Positions 10,986 through 22,227 are shown, numbered from the stretch's first letter. The stretch is 64,000 nucleotides of DNA from Craterostigma plantagineum (GCA_027422505.1 JAPQWV010000492.1:1-64000), one strand, 5' to 3'. The notes: generated from the letters alone by a model not told the origin. Numbers and translations are program-made.

Positions 10986-11511
10986 AATTTCCATGATCGG
11001 AAATTTGTTGGGATGGTTATAAGGCCTCTCATTTACATCAGCCCAAAGAGACTCTTAATGGGCTCAGAGAAGCCTTTAACACCCTCTAACTGGACAGTTG
11101 TTTTAAGATGAATTCAATGCAAGTCTCGTTACTACAATGAACACGGAAACGATGGTAAGAAAAAAAACAAACTTTCCATGCTGACAGTACAGTACACATG
11201 TATGTACAATTTCAAGTTTCAGTCACTAACAAATGAAAAGACATGGAAATTTCTAAACATTACTTACGATTATACAGCACATATTCATCACCTTTAATTC
11301 CAAGATATGCATCCACGTGAAAGGCGAGTACAAAACGTTACGTGGATGTAAGAGCATCCACTCAAATGTCCTCATATTCTCACCTATAAATATCCCTCGA
11401 CTCCATATACTAAGCTCTCACAACATTTAAAAGGAATTCGTTAATTCTTACAGTTTATTGCCTACAATTGAAATCTTCCACAATTATACAAATAAGCACG
11501 AAAGATCAACC
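10986..11511 (+). promoter_or_regulatory. ELIP copy 2 promoter, including p24 5' remnant
   Basis: A G-box CACGTG (11314-11319) and a TATAAATA box (11385-11392) are placed as in copy 1. The stretch 11014-11073 (ATAAGGCCTC..., AGCCCAAA, ACTCTTAATGGGCT) matches the region just upstream of the p24 gene at 3214-3273. The duplicated block therefore included the p24/ELIP intergenic sequence. No foldback or Stowaway element is present here. Confidence 0.65.
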
Positions 11512-12447
11512 ATGGCTGCTTCAACTTGCTACGCAACAATGCCAGCACTGTCTTGCCGAGGACAAAGCAGTACTACGAGGTTTGGTCCTAACAACCTCTT
11601 CTTAGGAAAGCAAAGCTACTATGCCTTGCCGCTGATGACGAGGAATGCTAAGTTTACGGTGCGAAGCATGAGAGAGGTATGTATATTAATGACTTTCCTT
11701 TACATGCACATGCATAGACTTAGGGTGGAGTTTGATAATGAAATTAGATTTGGTAAAGAAAGTATAATGGTAAGACACATGAAACTTAACGCTACAATGT
11801 TTCGATGCGCACCATAAGCTTTTCCTTTTTCTTTTCAACATCGAATTCCATGTGTACCAAATGCCTGAAAGAAAAAAGAAGGAAAATTAAGCACCGCATT
11901 TGTACATTACTCGTCCAGCATCGAACAACCACGCTTTTTTCCTTTCTCTACCTTAACTATTCCTTAAACCAAACACACTCTTAGTAAACTGCTTCTGAAT
12001 TTTTTATATGCTTAGGACAATGAGGAGCAACGACAAAAACAACAACAACAGACGCACGATGGAGGGCCCGACCTAACTCCCAACAGAACTGAGGTGACGA
12101 CAAAGAGAACAGTTGATTTGTTCTCCTTCGACGGACTTGCACCCGAGAGGATAAACGGTCGGGCGGCAATGATAGGATTCGTGACGGCTGTCGGTGTGGA
12201 GTTAGCGACTGGGCGGGACGTATTTTCTCAGGTGTTCAACGGAGGCGTTATGTGGTTCCTTCTTACGAGCGCAGTGTTGGCGCTTGCCACTTTGGTTCCT
12301 ATCTACAGAGGTCTTTCGCCCGAGGCGAAGAACAACGGATTTTGGAATTCGGATGCTGAGATATGGAATGGGAGGTTCGCCATGATTGGGCTTGTGGCTC
12401 TCGCTTTTACGGAGTACATCAAAGGCGGCCCGCTAATCAATGTTTGA
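11512..12447 (+). CDS. ELIP: Early light-induced protein, chloroplastic (DSP22-like), copy 2
   Basis: Paralogue of the copy at 5475, with the same role as a stress-induced, pigment-binding thylakoid protein. Exon 1 is 11512-11676 and exon 2 is 12016-12447, across a 339-bp GT-AG intron, giving 198 residues. The transit peptide, Gln-rich linker, ERINGR helix I motif, middle helix and EIWNGR helix III motif are all present. The mature part differs from copy 1 at only a few residues (for example FSQ for FTQ and EYIKGG for EYVKGG), whereas the introns have diverged more. A start 18 codons upstream at 11458 is in frame, but the N-terminus matches copy 1 from 11512, so I chose that. It looks intact. 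Confidence 0.95.
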
Positions 12448-12525
12448 AGAACTCATAGATTAGGGTTTTGGTTGTAAGAAAGGTGGTTGTGTGACAGTGT
12501 GATGATGTATCATGATAAATATTGA

Positions 12526-12531
12526 AATAAA
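12526..12531 (+). terminator. Poly(A) signal of ELIP copy 2
   Basis: An AATAAA hexamer lies about 80 bp after the stop, matching copy 1. Sequence similarity to copy 1 fades soon after, by about 12560-12650. No other feature is seen before the LINE fragment. Confidence 0.55.
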
Positions 12532-12654
12532 ATGTCACACCCCCGTTTGATTCTATGATTTCGTTCGGTTGCGTTGGTTTTTTCTTTATTCATTCTATGG
12601 TTTTTGCATTATATGGTTCCTTATTATATTGAATCAATCAATACTTATGCCAAG

Positions 12655-13172
12655 TCGGTCCTGTCTGCTCTCGCTCTTGCTCGCGTTCGGCCGAAGCCCT
12701 GATAACATTGCGAACTCCTCTAAGGCCTGCTTCAGTATCTCGACTCTCGTACGCAGGAAGGGTCCAGTTGATCAAGTCGGTCCTGTCTGCTATGTCAATC
12801 TATTGGTCTGGGGTTTTCCTTCTATCGAAAGGGGCTGTGCGGGATATTGAGGCTAGATTTCGACGGTTCCTTTGGGCTGCTCCTTCGGCAAAGGTGGCGT
12901 GGGCCGACGTTTGCTTGCCCAAGAGGGAAGGGGGTCTCGGCATACATTCGGTGGAGGTTTCCAACCGGGCATTGATGCTCAAACAGGCATGGCATGTGGT
13001 ACAACGTGACCCTGACTCTATTTGGGTTACATGGCTGGATCACACGCGGCTCAGGTCCAAATCTTTTTGGGATATTAGGCCGTCGCCTAACGACTCCTGG
13101 AGTTGGAAGAAACTGCTCAGCCTTAGGCCACTCTTGCGGTCTCATATCTCTTTCCATGTATTGAGGTAGAAT
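12655..13172 (+). pseudogene. LINE (non-LTR retrotransposon) reverse transcriptase 3' fragment
   Basis: The translation at 12708-13169 has the post-catalytic part of plant L1-type reverse transcriptases: LSYAGRVQLIKSVL, then FLW, then VAWADVCLPKREGGLGI, then a Trp-rich linker region. The palm domain with the YADD motif and the endonuclease are absent. A direct repeat, AAGTCGGTCCTGTCTGCT, at about 12653 and 12775 marks a local duplication near the left edge. The fragment ends abruptly where a gypsy fragment begins. Confidence 0.8.
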
Positions 13173-14790
13173 GTGATGCCTGCGGGACTGGTATTGGTGG
13201 GGTTCTTTTGCAAGAGAAACGTCCTATTGCATTTTCAGTGAAAAACTAAGTGAATCTGGACAAGCTTGGAGCACTTACGAACAAGAGTTGTATGCCGTTT
13301 TAAAATGTTTGAAGACTTGGGAGCATTATTTTTTGCCTAAGGAGTTCATTCTGTATTCGGATCATCAGTCTCTTTTTCATTTTAAGTCTCAACGAGACTT
13401 GAAAAACAAAGTGCATGTTCGTTGGGCCGCATTTTTTGCTCAATTTAACTATGTCTCGAAGTATAAATCCGGCGCAACGAATCGTGTAGCAAATGCATTA
13501 AGTCAATGGGCTGCGTTACTGCGACGATGCGTTAGAAGGTTATTGGTTTTAACTTTTTACCTGGGTCGTACGTTGATGATCTCGATTCTGAGCATTGAGC
13601 ATGCATTTGCAAGGTACGCCGCCCCATGCTTATGTTGTACATGATGATATCTATTCAAAGGGGATCCTTTTGACCTCGGTCTTTCTTGCACGAAAAGCTT
13701 GTTCGTGAGTTACATGCCGGCAGTTTGAATGGACATCTAGGTCGTCACAAGACCATTAACCGCTTAGAAGAGCGTTGCTACTGGCCACAATTGAAGCGAG
13801 ATGCTGCGGAAATTGTTCAAAAATGTTATATATGTCAAACTCTCATAAGGTCAAGGACAAAATACGGGGTTATCTATGCCACTACCTATACCGGATAAGC
13901 CTTGGATTGACTTGTCGATGGATTTTATTTTGGGTTAACCTCGTACTCAACGGGGTTTTGATTCCATCTTCATTGTGGTGGATCGTTTCTCGAACATGGC
14001 GCATTTAATTCCTTGTCGACATACTACCGACGCGCCGCATGTTGCCCGAATGTTCTTTCAGGAGGTAGTGCGTTTGCATGGCGTTCCACAGACGGTTACA
14101 TCTAATCGTGACAAAAAATTTCTTGGGGTTTTTCGGAGTACGTTGTGGAAGCGGTTTGGCACTCAGTTAAAGTTCAGTAGTTCGGCACACCCACAAATTG
14201 ATGGCCAAACTGAAGTGGTCAATCGTACTCTTGGAAATTAATTGAGATGCCTTTGTGTCGATAAGCAACGCCCAATGGGACTATGCCTTGGCACTGGCTG
14301 GGTTCGCTTATAATAGTGCTCAACATAGTGCTACCGGGAAATCACCATTTTCAGTTGTCTATCGCTGCGAACCAGCAACTTCAGTAGACCTTATCCAACG
14401 TTCAAGTATCATTCAGAAATTATTACAGAAGTTAGCCCAGTATCATTCAGAAATTATTACAGAAGTTTGCCAACGTCTAGTTGATAAGACTGCTTACTAC
14501 AAGACGAAGGCCGATTGTCATTGACGTCCAACCGAGTTTCACGTTGATGATTTGGTAATGGTTCACTTGCAGAAGGAAATGCGGAGGCTCCTAACGCAAG
14601 CTCGACCCACGCAGAATTGAGTCCTTTTCGCATAGCTTCCAAGATAAGTGCGAAAGCTTATGTTCTCGACTACCGGATTCAATGAGAATTTCAAAGACCT
14701 TCAACATTGCTGATCTTATTTCATCCCGATGACAACTCTGAGGCGAGTTGTACGCAAGTGGAAGGGAATGATGCGGATCCAAGGTAATTT
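13170..14790 (+). pseudogene. Ty3/gypsy pol remnant: RNase H, integrase, C-terminal region
   Basis: Pieces in order are: RNase H (YEQELYAVLKCLKTWEHY, then SDHQSLFHF) at about 13170-13510; the integrase zinc domain ([10 protein letters not shown]...YICQ) at about 13690-13860; the integrase core ([14 protein letters not shown], then [18 protein letters not shown]) at about 13960-14240; the remaining integrase ([14 protein letters not shown]) at 14255-14520; and a C-terminal part up to about 14790. Frame changes and stops between the pieces make it dead. The catalytic SDRD is altered (SNRDKKF). No LTR, gag or protease is attached. Confidence 0.85.
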
Positions 14791-15487
14791 GAATGGGTCT
14801 TCATTATGTTGAATTTAACATTAGAAAAAGAAAAAAAAAATTCTAAAAAGCCTATCAATTATAATGAAATAAACAATAAAGAGAAAATAAAATATTTAAT
14901 TTAAACATATAAAATAAACAATAAAAATTATATTTAAAAATATATAATTATAAAATAAATATTATTTAAGATTAAAATATTAAAAAGTAAAAATAAAACA
15001 GGAAATTAATAAAAAAGAAATAAAACTAAATTTAAAAAAAGAATAAGTGTAAAAAGAACTACATGTCATATAACTATTGTAGTGGAAGATATATCGTAAG
15101 ATGAGACTATGAATATGAAGAGTTGTATTCGTTAGAAAAACCTAGATGGAATGGTATATCATGATGTGTATAGTAGTGGGGTATTATGAGACAAAAATAA
15201 ATCAACTTGGTTTCAGACTTGGTACAACCCAAAATCATCATTCCTTTAGTTTTCAAAACCAAAAAATTATTCTGAGGGTCTACAGGATGATAAAAAAAAT
15301 AGGAGAACTAATAAAAAAAAGTGAAAAACGTAAAAACTAAAAAAAAAAAGAAACTAGAATAATGAAAAATTAATTTTTTTGGTAAGGAAAATTCATTACC
15401 ACGAGGCTAAAAACATGGCACCATCCCGCATATTACATCTCCTAACTATAACTCAAACAGATCAAAAAGTGAAAGGACAACTGTCAA
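14791..15487. other. AT-rich stretch, no feature seen
   Basis: Mostly A-rich and T-rich simple sequence without a credible reading frame, terminal repeats or RNA gene. Confidence 0.4.
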
Positions 15488-15612
15488 TGTAACGAAAAGC
15501 CTAAATTGGTTCAAATTTAACACCATCAGGGACTAAATTGGTTCATGAAAAATATCGTGGACTAAATTGGTCAACGGGGTAAATATTGGAGACTATTTTG
15601 ACATAATATCAT
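15488..15612. repeat. Terminal relic of the 16.2-17.5 kb TIR element family
   Basis: Text such as GGGACTAAATTGGTTCA, GTGGACTAAATTGGTCAA and GGTAAATATTGGAGACTATTTT repeats the pattern of the right terminal inverted repeat at about 17360-17470, but the sequence is diverged and no partner end is found nearby. Confidence 0.5.
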
Positions 15613-15839
15613 TTGTAAAAAAATATAAATTATGTGGGTCATATTAATTTGTTTTGTGAAAGAGTATATCATCAATACCTTTTTGAATTTGAGAATGAAT
15701 TTAATGGTTGTAGAAGAATTATCATATTTTAATTTAAAATGTATTTTAGTTTGAGATTGAATTTTTTATCGAGATGGTCTTGCTATTCGAGAGACATACA
15801 AGAGCAGATTTGTTTTAGTTGTATTTCTTGGTTAAATGA

Positions 15840-16065
15840 CTTCTCAAACCCATCTCAAACCAGAGGTGCGACTAATCGCCGGGTCAGATGGATACGTCTC
15901 AAACCCATCTCAAACCCATTCGACAACGATAGTCATGAGCCTTAGGCACATGGAGACTTCTCAAAGAAATATGTGAGGTGGAATTCGACCCCTTGACCTC
16001 CTAGCTACATGCACTTTGATGCCTCCCCCTCAACCTCTAGGCCAAAGGGTCATTGGCAATTGATA
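15840..16065 (-). repeat. Possible tRNA-derived SINE
   Basis: On the minus strand a box A-like GGCCTAGAGGTTGA (about 16030-16045) is followed some 50 bp later by a box B-like GGGTCGAATTCC, the spacing of a polymerase III promoter. Downstream text repeats GGTTTGAGATGGGTTTGAGA. No clear poly(A)/T tail or target duplication was found, so this is tentative. Confidence 0.3.
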
Positions 16066-16204
16066 ATGAAGATTAGAATGCACAAAAATTTCTATATCGG
16101 CAAACAAATCCGACGATATAAAACCACGCGTCCAAAGCTTCGTGCAGATAAGCATGTCAATAATAGTTCACAATATTGTTCTATTTAGAAAACAATATAT
16201 AATA

Positions 16205-17473
16205 GGGCAAAAACTTAAAATGGTCCCTAATGCTTGCCCTTTGGACAAATTTAGTCCCCGATGTTTAGCGATGACCAATTTAGTCCCCGATAGAACCAAG
16301 TTGGTCCCCGCCGTTAAATAACCGTTAATTTGGATGGAAGTTGACACGTGACGACATGCGATTGGTCAAACTTAAAAAATCATAAATTAACATTAAAAAT
16401 GGAAAATAATTGAAAAAAAAATTAGAGTAAAAAATTCCCAAAAAAAAAAGAAAATTTATAATAAATTAAAAAAATAAATAAAGAATAAAAACTAAATTTT
16501 AAAAAGAATTAAATTAAAATCAAATTATAAAAGAAAGAGGGAATGAAAATATATCAAAAATAATAAATTAAACATAAAAAATATAAGAGAAAAATATAAA
16601 ATAAATAGGGAGAGCAGATTAAAATAAAAAATGATAACATAAAACTTTAAGATTGAAAAAAATTAAATAAAAAAGAAAAACAAAATTAAGGATGAAAAAT
16701 GCCTCTAAAAGTTTTACGAAGACTGACCCTGCCAAGTTAATGAGGACATAATCGTCCCAATTCTCAAAAACATATTAATTTATTAAAAATTAAATAGAGA
16801 AGAAAAACAAAATTAAGGATAAAAATGCCCCTAAAAGTTCTACGAAGACCGTCCCTTCCAATTTAATGAAGACATGATCGTCCCAATTCTCGAATTTTTT
16901 GACAAATATACTGGGACGATTGCATCCCCGTTAACTGGACAGAGACGAGATCGAGAATTCTCGTCAACTTTCAGTGATATTTTTTCTATCATTTTATGTG
17001 AATTTAATTTATTTGTAATTTAATTTAATTCTCTCTTTATTTTGATTTTATTTTAATTTATTAGTTTAACATTTTCTCTCTCTCTTTTTGTTTATTTTTA
17101 GTTAAGTTATTTTAATTTTTGTTTTTTCTCCATTTTAATTTATTATTTTAATACATTTCCATTATTATATTATCTTTAATGGAATTTAGTTTATTTGTAA
17201 TTTAATTTAAATATCATTTTATTTTTAATTTAATTTATTAGTTTTTTCTTGTCTTTGGATTTTTCCCCTTTTAATGTATAATTATGAATTTTTTAGTCTG
17301 GCCTATCGCATGTCGACACGTGCCGACTTCCATCCAAATTAACGGCATTTAATGACGGGGACCAATTTGGTTCAAATTCGGTAACATTGGGGGCTAAAAT
17401 TGGTCCTTGCAAAACATCGGTGACTAAATTGGTGCAGGGGGTAAAAATTTGGGACCATTTTAGGTTCTTGCCC
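16205..17473. mobile_element. Mutator-like non-autonomous TIR element
   Basis: Long imperfect terminal inverted repeats of about 190 bp start GGGCAAAAACTTAAAATGGT on the left and, inverted, GGGCAAGAACCTAAAATGGT on the right. Both contain repeated AATTTAGTCCCCGATG-like blocks and the conserved CGTTAATTTGGATGGAAGT. The interior is extremely AT-rich and non-coding. TATATAATA flanks both sides, but with a 4-base offset on the right, so the target duplication is uncertain. Long TIRs without a transposase suggest a MULE-derived element; class assignment is inference. Confidence 0.7.
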
Positions 17474-17699
17474 CATATATATAATATTGAAAAACACCAA
17501 AGTACACAGAAAAGACAGATAAATACTAGGTTGATTGCGTTCTTGATTCAGTAACAAAAATTTGGATGTAATAAAAAGAAACAAGAAAGTATTTCTGCAA
17601 ATTATTATCAAACCATTTCACAATTACAAGAATGGGGTGTACCGTACGACAACAACTCGTTGGGTCTATCGGGATGGGAAGGGCAACGAACTGACTATA

Positions 17700-17900
17700 G
17701 AGGAGAATGATGCAATTCACTGGGAGGTGAGTTAAATGCGTGGATAGGTGCAACAATAGAAGGAACCGAGGCGTTAGGTATGCAACAACAACCTGTTATT
17801 GCATACCATAATTGGCTGTTTGCATACCTAACACCTCGTGCCTTCTATTGTTGCACACCTATCAACGCATCTATACTCACTTCCGAATGAATTGCACCTT
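17700..17900. repeat. Imperfect inverted repeat
   Basis: The stretch 17707-17790 (ATTCACTGGGAGGTGAG...GGTATGCAACAACAACC) is the approximate reverse complement of 17800-17898 (GGCTGTTTGCATACCTAACACCTCGTGCCTTCTATTG...). It could fold into a hairpin. No coding sense. Part of it recurs at 18395-18505. Confidence 0.6.
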
Positions 17901-18015
17901 TCTCTTCTTTATGAGATCATTTTCCTTCTAGCTTTGATCAATAGACCTGTTAACGCCCGTAGTTAAATTGTTATGCAAGCATAAGAACTCAAACAAAGCT
18001 TGTCCGACAGCCTCC

Positions 18016-18130
18016 TCAGCAGTAGAACATAACCTTCTTCTACGCTCCCATGAACCTGAGGCAAAGGCCTCACCACCCCATGTAGAATCGAGCATGAAAG
18101 CAACAAGACGGGTGTAATAAGCTGGTGGAA
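18016..18130 (-). pseudogene. Argonaute (AGO1-like) terminal exon, pseudogenised
   Basis: On the minus strand a TTTGCCGCAG acceptor-like site precedes PPAYYTRLVAF, then (one frame off) HARFYMG, then RPLPQV and, after a further shift, KKVMFYC followed by a stop at 18018-18016. These are the landmarks of the last exon of AGO1-type Argonautes: PPAYYAHLAAFRARFYM, then RPLP, then the invariant MFYC end. At least two frameshifts and the lack of any PAZ, MID or catalytic PIWI sequence nearby show it is a dead fragment. Confidence 0.75.
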
Positions 18131-18394
18131 CTGCGGCAAAGCAAATGAAGCATGTAAATCCACAGTATGATAATAGTAAGATAATTTCCAAATATTTTGT
18201 GATCCGATGGAAACAGACCCTGTGCATCGTGCATAATGTGGAGAGAAACCGAACCAATCAACATAATAGCCAAAGAGAGCAGAGTTTATGATGATGATGC
18301 AGAAGATTCTAGAAGCTTACGTATAGCACAGGTCGTAAGACATGGCCTGGAGGTTAGCTGCCGAGAAATTTCATCCCAGATGCAAGACTATGTT

Positions 18395-18505
18395 CCTTCT
18401 ATTATTGCATCTATCCACGCATGTAGACTCACTTTTGAACGAATTTCATCGTTCTCCTCTAACTCAGGTTATTGTCCTTCTGATTCTGATCAATATATCC
18501 AACAT
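18395..18505. repeat. Direct duplicate of 17840-17950
   Basis: Both stretches share CCTTCTATT.TTGCA...CTATC.ACGCAT.TA.ACTCACTT..GAA and end in TTGATCAATA-like text, so a roughly 110-bp block lies on both sides of the Argonaute fragment. Confidence 0.5.
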
Positions 18506-20603
18506 GCACTACTGTTGTATAGTACAACTTGAAGGGGTGACTGCCATGTTAAGAGTTATAGTAAAAATGCAGATGCAATAAATTATCGGAGGATGATAGA
18601 AGCAAGAAAAATATGTATAATTGCGACTAGAGCGGTATATAAGACGTAGTGACCCAAACTCAATAAGATAAAATCCCAATAAGAAAGCGTATAAACCACA
18701 CGGCACATGTTTAATTTCTTTAATATCATGTATTGAAAGCCCATGAACTATTCAAGTAATAACCCAACTATGGGTGTTATGGGTGTTAAAAAGTCGCGCT
18801 CGTATAGTTTTCTACGCTTGATTTCGAGCTCGAAAATTATATACTAGACTTGGACTCACCTCCAACTCTTATTCTGAGATACTTCCATTCAACTGCGTTC
18901 AATCATCTCACAAGCTTCTTCAGTTTAGTTACACACATCCTTTTTCTCGCAATATTGACTCGTAACTAGAGTTTCATATAATTGAGAAAGACGTTATTGT
19001 TCTTTGTATTTGTCGAAGGGGGTGTTATATAGTAGTACACTGTTTGGGTCAATCGAAAGAGAATAGGACAAGCATGCCATGCTATTTTCTTGAAAATTAG
19101 TTGAAAAAGAAAAATTCTTCCCTTCATTTAGAATAAAAAATCGAGGGTTGGGAGAAAATTACTAATAATGGAATGAAGCACCTATTTTATTCATGTACTT
19201 ACATACAATTATTTCGGATCGACAATAATCACTTTTATTGTTAAGGCTATGACAAACAACGTACGTACCATAATAATACTGAAACCCGTTCAATATTAAC
19301 ATGGATCAATGCATTTGTTTCAGTAGGAAGATCATTACCAAGCGACTTAAAAGGCATATAATAAGGGGGCGTGAGCTTAAATGAACGTATATTGCGTGTG
19401 AACAAACAATCACCATTTGTTTCCGAATCAGTAGCACAAATAACCCCCAAGCATAATTGCAGTTTCAGCAGTTGTAGAAATAACTGCAGATGTCAATCGA
19501 GTCGCCGTACTTAAGAAAAATGGTGTCCGTACACTTCAAAGATTACGTCAACAATTTGCTCTTTCATGCATGGCTCTCACTAGCAACAAAATTCTTGCAA
19601 CTTTGTAATAGGCTTTTTGTGACTGATCACTTTGACGTACTTCAACACTGGGAATGTCAGCTTCCAAACTGTTATTTGGGCAATATTGAAAATCTTTAGC
19701 ACGGACATGCTATGTTCTGTGGCTGCAAACACCAGTGTAGTAAGAGACTATCGACTGAAATCTATTCTCCTAATGTATATCGAATTGAACTTCTCTTTGC
19801 TCGATCTTGTACGATTATGATTACGAGTAGAACAAGGACAAAATTGTAATCTTGTGTGTTTGTTGAGCAAAAAATCAATTACGTGGTTCGATTTCTTAGA
19901 TCTGCATCCACGGCCAAAGATAAATCGATCTTATTGAGGTATACTCCTTTAACATTAGTGCATATACAGATGAACCCCCCTCTCACAGTAACTCAACGAA
20001 GAAGATGATAAAATTAGGTCAAATCTTATCAGCTCGTCATTCCGGCCTTTTTATCCCTTGGCGTGTTTCCTGTTTTCATCCAACGACTCTTAACTGATTA
20101 TTCCTTCTTCAGTAGAAATCGTCGTTCCCAGCAGTAGCTTTATAAGTGAGCTTTTATTCCAAGAAACACTTTGACAACTTCAGCTCCTCAACGTTTCTCT
20201 AGTCTTCACATATAAAGCCTTCAGTATATATTTTGCCTGCATCGAGACCAATATGTGTCTCCTCATTTGAGTTTGCCTCCACACACCATGTAGTAGACAC
20301 ATGTTCCACCTGTTATTACACATAAAATGGCTTGACAGATGGTTTTTACGCGAATGGGATCATCTGTTCCTTATAGGTCCCATTATGTGTACCAACTAAT
20401 ATATTTGCTTATGTGAAAAATCTAACAATTTATAATTAAAGTAAAATAGATAAAATATTAAAAAAGATGTGAGATTCACGTCTAAAGGAGAGACAGGGTA
20501 AAAATTTGTGGGCCATGTGCACATGCTAAAACATAATTTTTTTCTTTATATTTTCTGGTTATTTTCTCATTTTTACTAAGGATCATATTGTAGTTATTTT
20601 CTC
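18506..20603. other. Unassigned stretch without a recognisable gene
   Basis: Several short open frames exist, for example on the plus strand near 19460-19600 (VAVLKKNGVRTLQRLRQQF) and on the minus strand at 19247-19450, but I do not recognise any and see no supporting splice pattern. Near 19875-19915 the text ATTACGTGGTTCG...CATCCACGG is a phrase common in plant retroelement DNA. I see no tRNA or terminal repeats. Confidence 0.35.
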
Positions 20604-20815
20604 CTTAGAATTTAGGGTCTAAGGTTTAGGATTTATAGTTTCGAGTTTCAGGTTTAGGGTTTGGACTTTACGGTTTAAGGTTTAGAGTTTAGGGTTCAAT
20701 GTTTAGGGTTAAGATTTAGGGTTCAAGATTCAGTGTTTAGGGTTTAGGGTTTAGAGTTCATATTCATGGTTAGGGTTTAGGATTTAGGATTTAGGATTTA
20801 GGATTTAGGGTGTAG
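20604..20815 (+). repeat. Degenerate interstitial telomere-like (TTTAGGG)n tract
   Basis: About 25 units of the plant telomere heptamer TTTAGGG and variants (TTTAGGA, GTTTAAG, GTTCAAG) run head to tail for about 210 bp. Mutation load suggests an old internal tract, not a telomere. It directly precedes the LTR of Copia element C. Confidence 0.75.
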
Positions 20816-20829
20816 AATATCAATATTAG

Positions 20830-21160
20830 TTGTGCTTTGAATTAATTAGCTTTTCTTGTAATTAGGGGCGTTGATTGTATTAGTACTTAGTTTAGGACTT
20901 GGTTTGTAATTTAAACCAAGTATGTTTGGTATAAATAGATGTACAAATAATGAGCTTAAGAGAAAATTAGTCAATTGATCTGAAAGGCTGCCAATCCAAT
21001 TTCTAGAGAGAGAAAGACAAAAATCATTCTCTCACTACTCGAATTCTCTCTCAAGTTCTTCAAAGAAGGTTTCGATCGAAATATCATTTTCTACAATTCT
21101 AATCGATTTCCTTAGGATTTGAGTCTAGGATCATAGGAGTTGATAATCTAGGACCTAACA
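20830..21160 (+). repeat. 5' LTR of Copia C
   Basis: Right border CTAACA is set by the following primer-binding site. The left border near TGTGCTTTG is approximate because the start does not mirror the end well. A TATAAATA promoter box lies at about 20931, followed by a pyrimidine-rich R-like region. Confidence 0.55.
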
Positions 21161-21162
21161 TT

Positions 21163-21174
21163 TGGTATGAGAGC
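21163..21174 (+). other. Primer-binding site of Copia C
   Basis: TGGTATGAGAGC is one base off the tRNA-iMet complement TGGTATCAGAGC and sits 2 bp after the LTR. Confidence 0.7.
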
Positions 21175-21589
21175 AGATTCGTTCTGTTTTGAATCAAAAT
21201 TGTTAGAATTCGGATCGAAAATTTAATTCAGAACTGTTCCATGGGAAGAACAATTTTGGCGCGAAAGCTGATTTTTGTTCTGATTTGCTCGATTCTGTGC
21301 TTAATTGGTTTGAATATGATGTTTCTGTGCTCGTTGTAGTGTTATACTTTGATTGCAATTAGATTCGTAGCTGTTTGAACATCATTTTAGCAGATTGAAT
21401 TTAATCTGAAAGGTCACTGTTCATGCGAAGAACAGTTTGAACACGTTATGATTTTGCTTAATTTTTGCATGTTTTGCTAACGTGTTTAATTGTGTGTTCG
21501 TGCGTATTCATCATCTGATTACGAGCAAATCACCTGCAATCTCAGAGTCTAATTCATCGTTTTTGCTTGAAACAGTGTTAAGTGTATTC

Positions 21590-22135
21590 TGTCATTTTTT
21601 GCGATAACTTCAAATTTTCTCGCTAGGTTCTTCGATCAGGTTAATTTCTCGATCGAAAAACTCGGCGCGAAAATTTTTCTCGATCAGAATACAAAGTCAG
21701 ACTTAAAGTCGTCTTTATCAAGAACGAGTTTAGTAGAAAAATTTCTCGAGCATTACTAAGCAAAAATCTTTTTCGACGAAGACCAATTTTGACCTTTGCG
21801 CGCGCAGAACTTACCGTCGAAAAACTTTTTCAGTCAGACTTTCTAAGTTTGATTAAGCGAAAATTATTTACGTCCGAGAAACTTCTTCAGTCAACGAATT
21901 TATTTTGATTCATCGAGAAACTCACTACACGTGTTGTTTCTTGGCGATCGAAATAAATTCACGATTAAGGAATTTTCTCGACCGAAAGATTTTGAACTTT
22001 TCTCGCTCGTAAAATTTTTCGCTGACGTACTTTCTCGCATGAGAACAGTAACAGTGAAAATTTTTCTCGACGAATTAATTTTTGATCAAACTTTAAAGAT
22101 TGAATCGAAAATAATTCTCGACTGCTCTAATATCA
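21590..22135 (+). repeat. TTTCTCGA-rich leader array of Copia C
   Basis: At least twelve copies of TTTCTCG/TTCTCGA, often as TTTTTCTCGATC or CTCGACC, recur every 20-60 bp in the untranslated leader. Unit spacing is irregular, so this is a motif array more than a tandem repeat. Confidence 0.55.
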
Positions 22136-22227
22136 AATGCTACTAACTAACTTGCTACTGAAGCACGTAACATCAGTTCAAATAATCAAAACAACAAACG
22201 AAGTTCTTACAACAACTCAAAGATAAA

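Noticed and set aside
18236..18532. 98-codon plus-strand ORF near the Argonaute fragment
   Set aside because: No recognisable domain, no splice or promoter context, and it runs through a duplicated block.
19247..19820. Short ORFs on both strands around 19.2-19.8 kb
   Set aside because: No family recognised and no supporting structure; reported only as an unassigned stretch.
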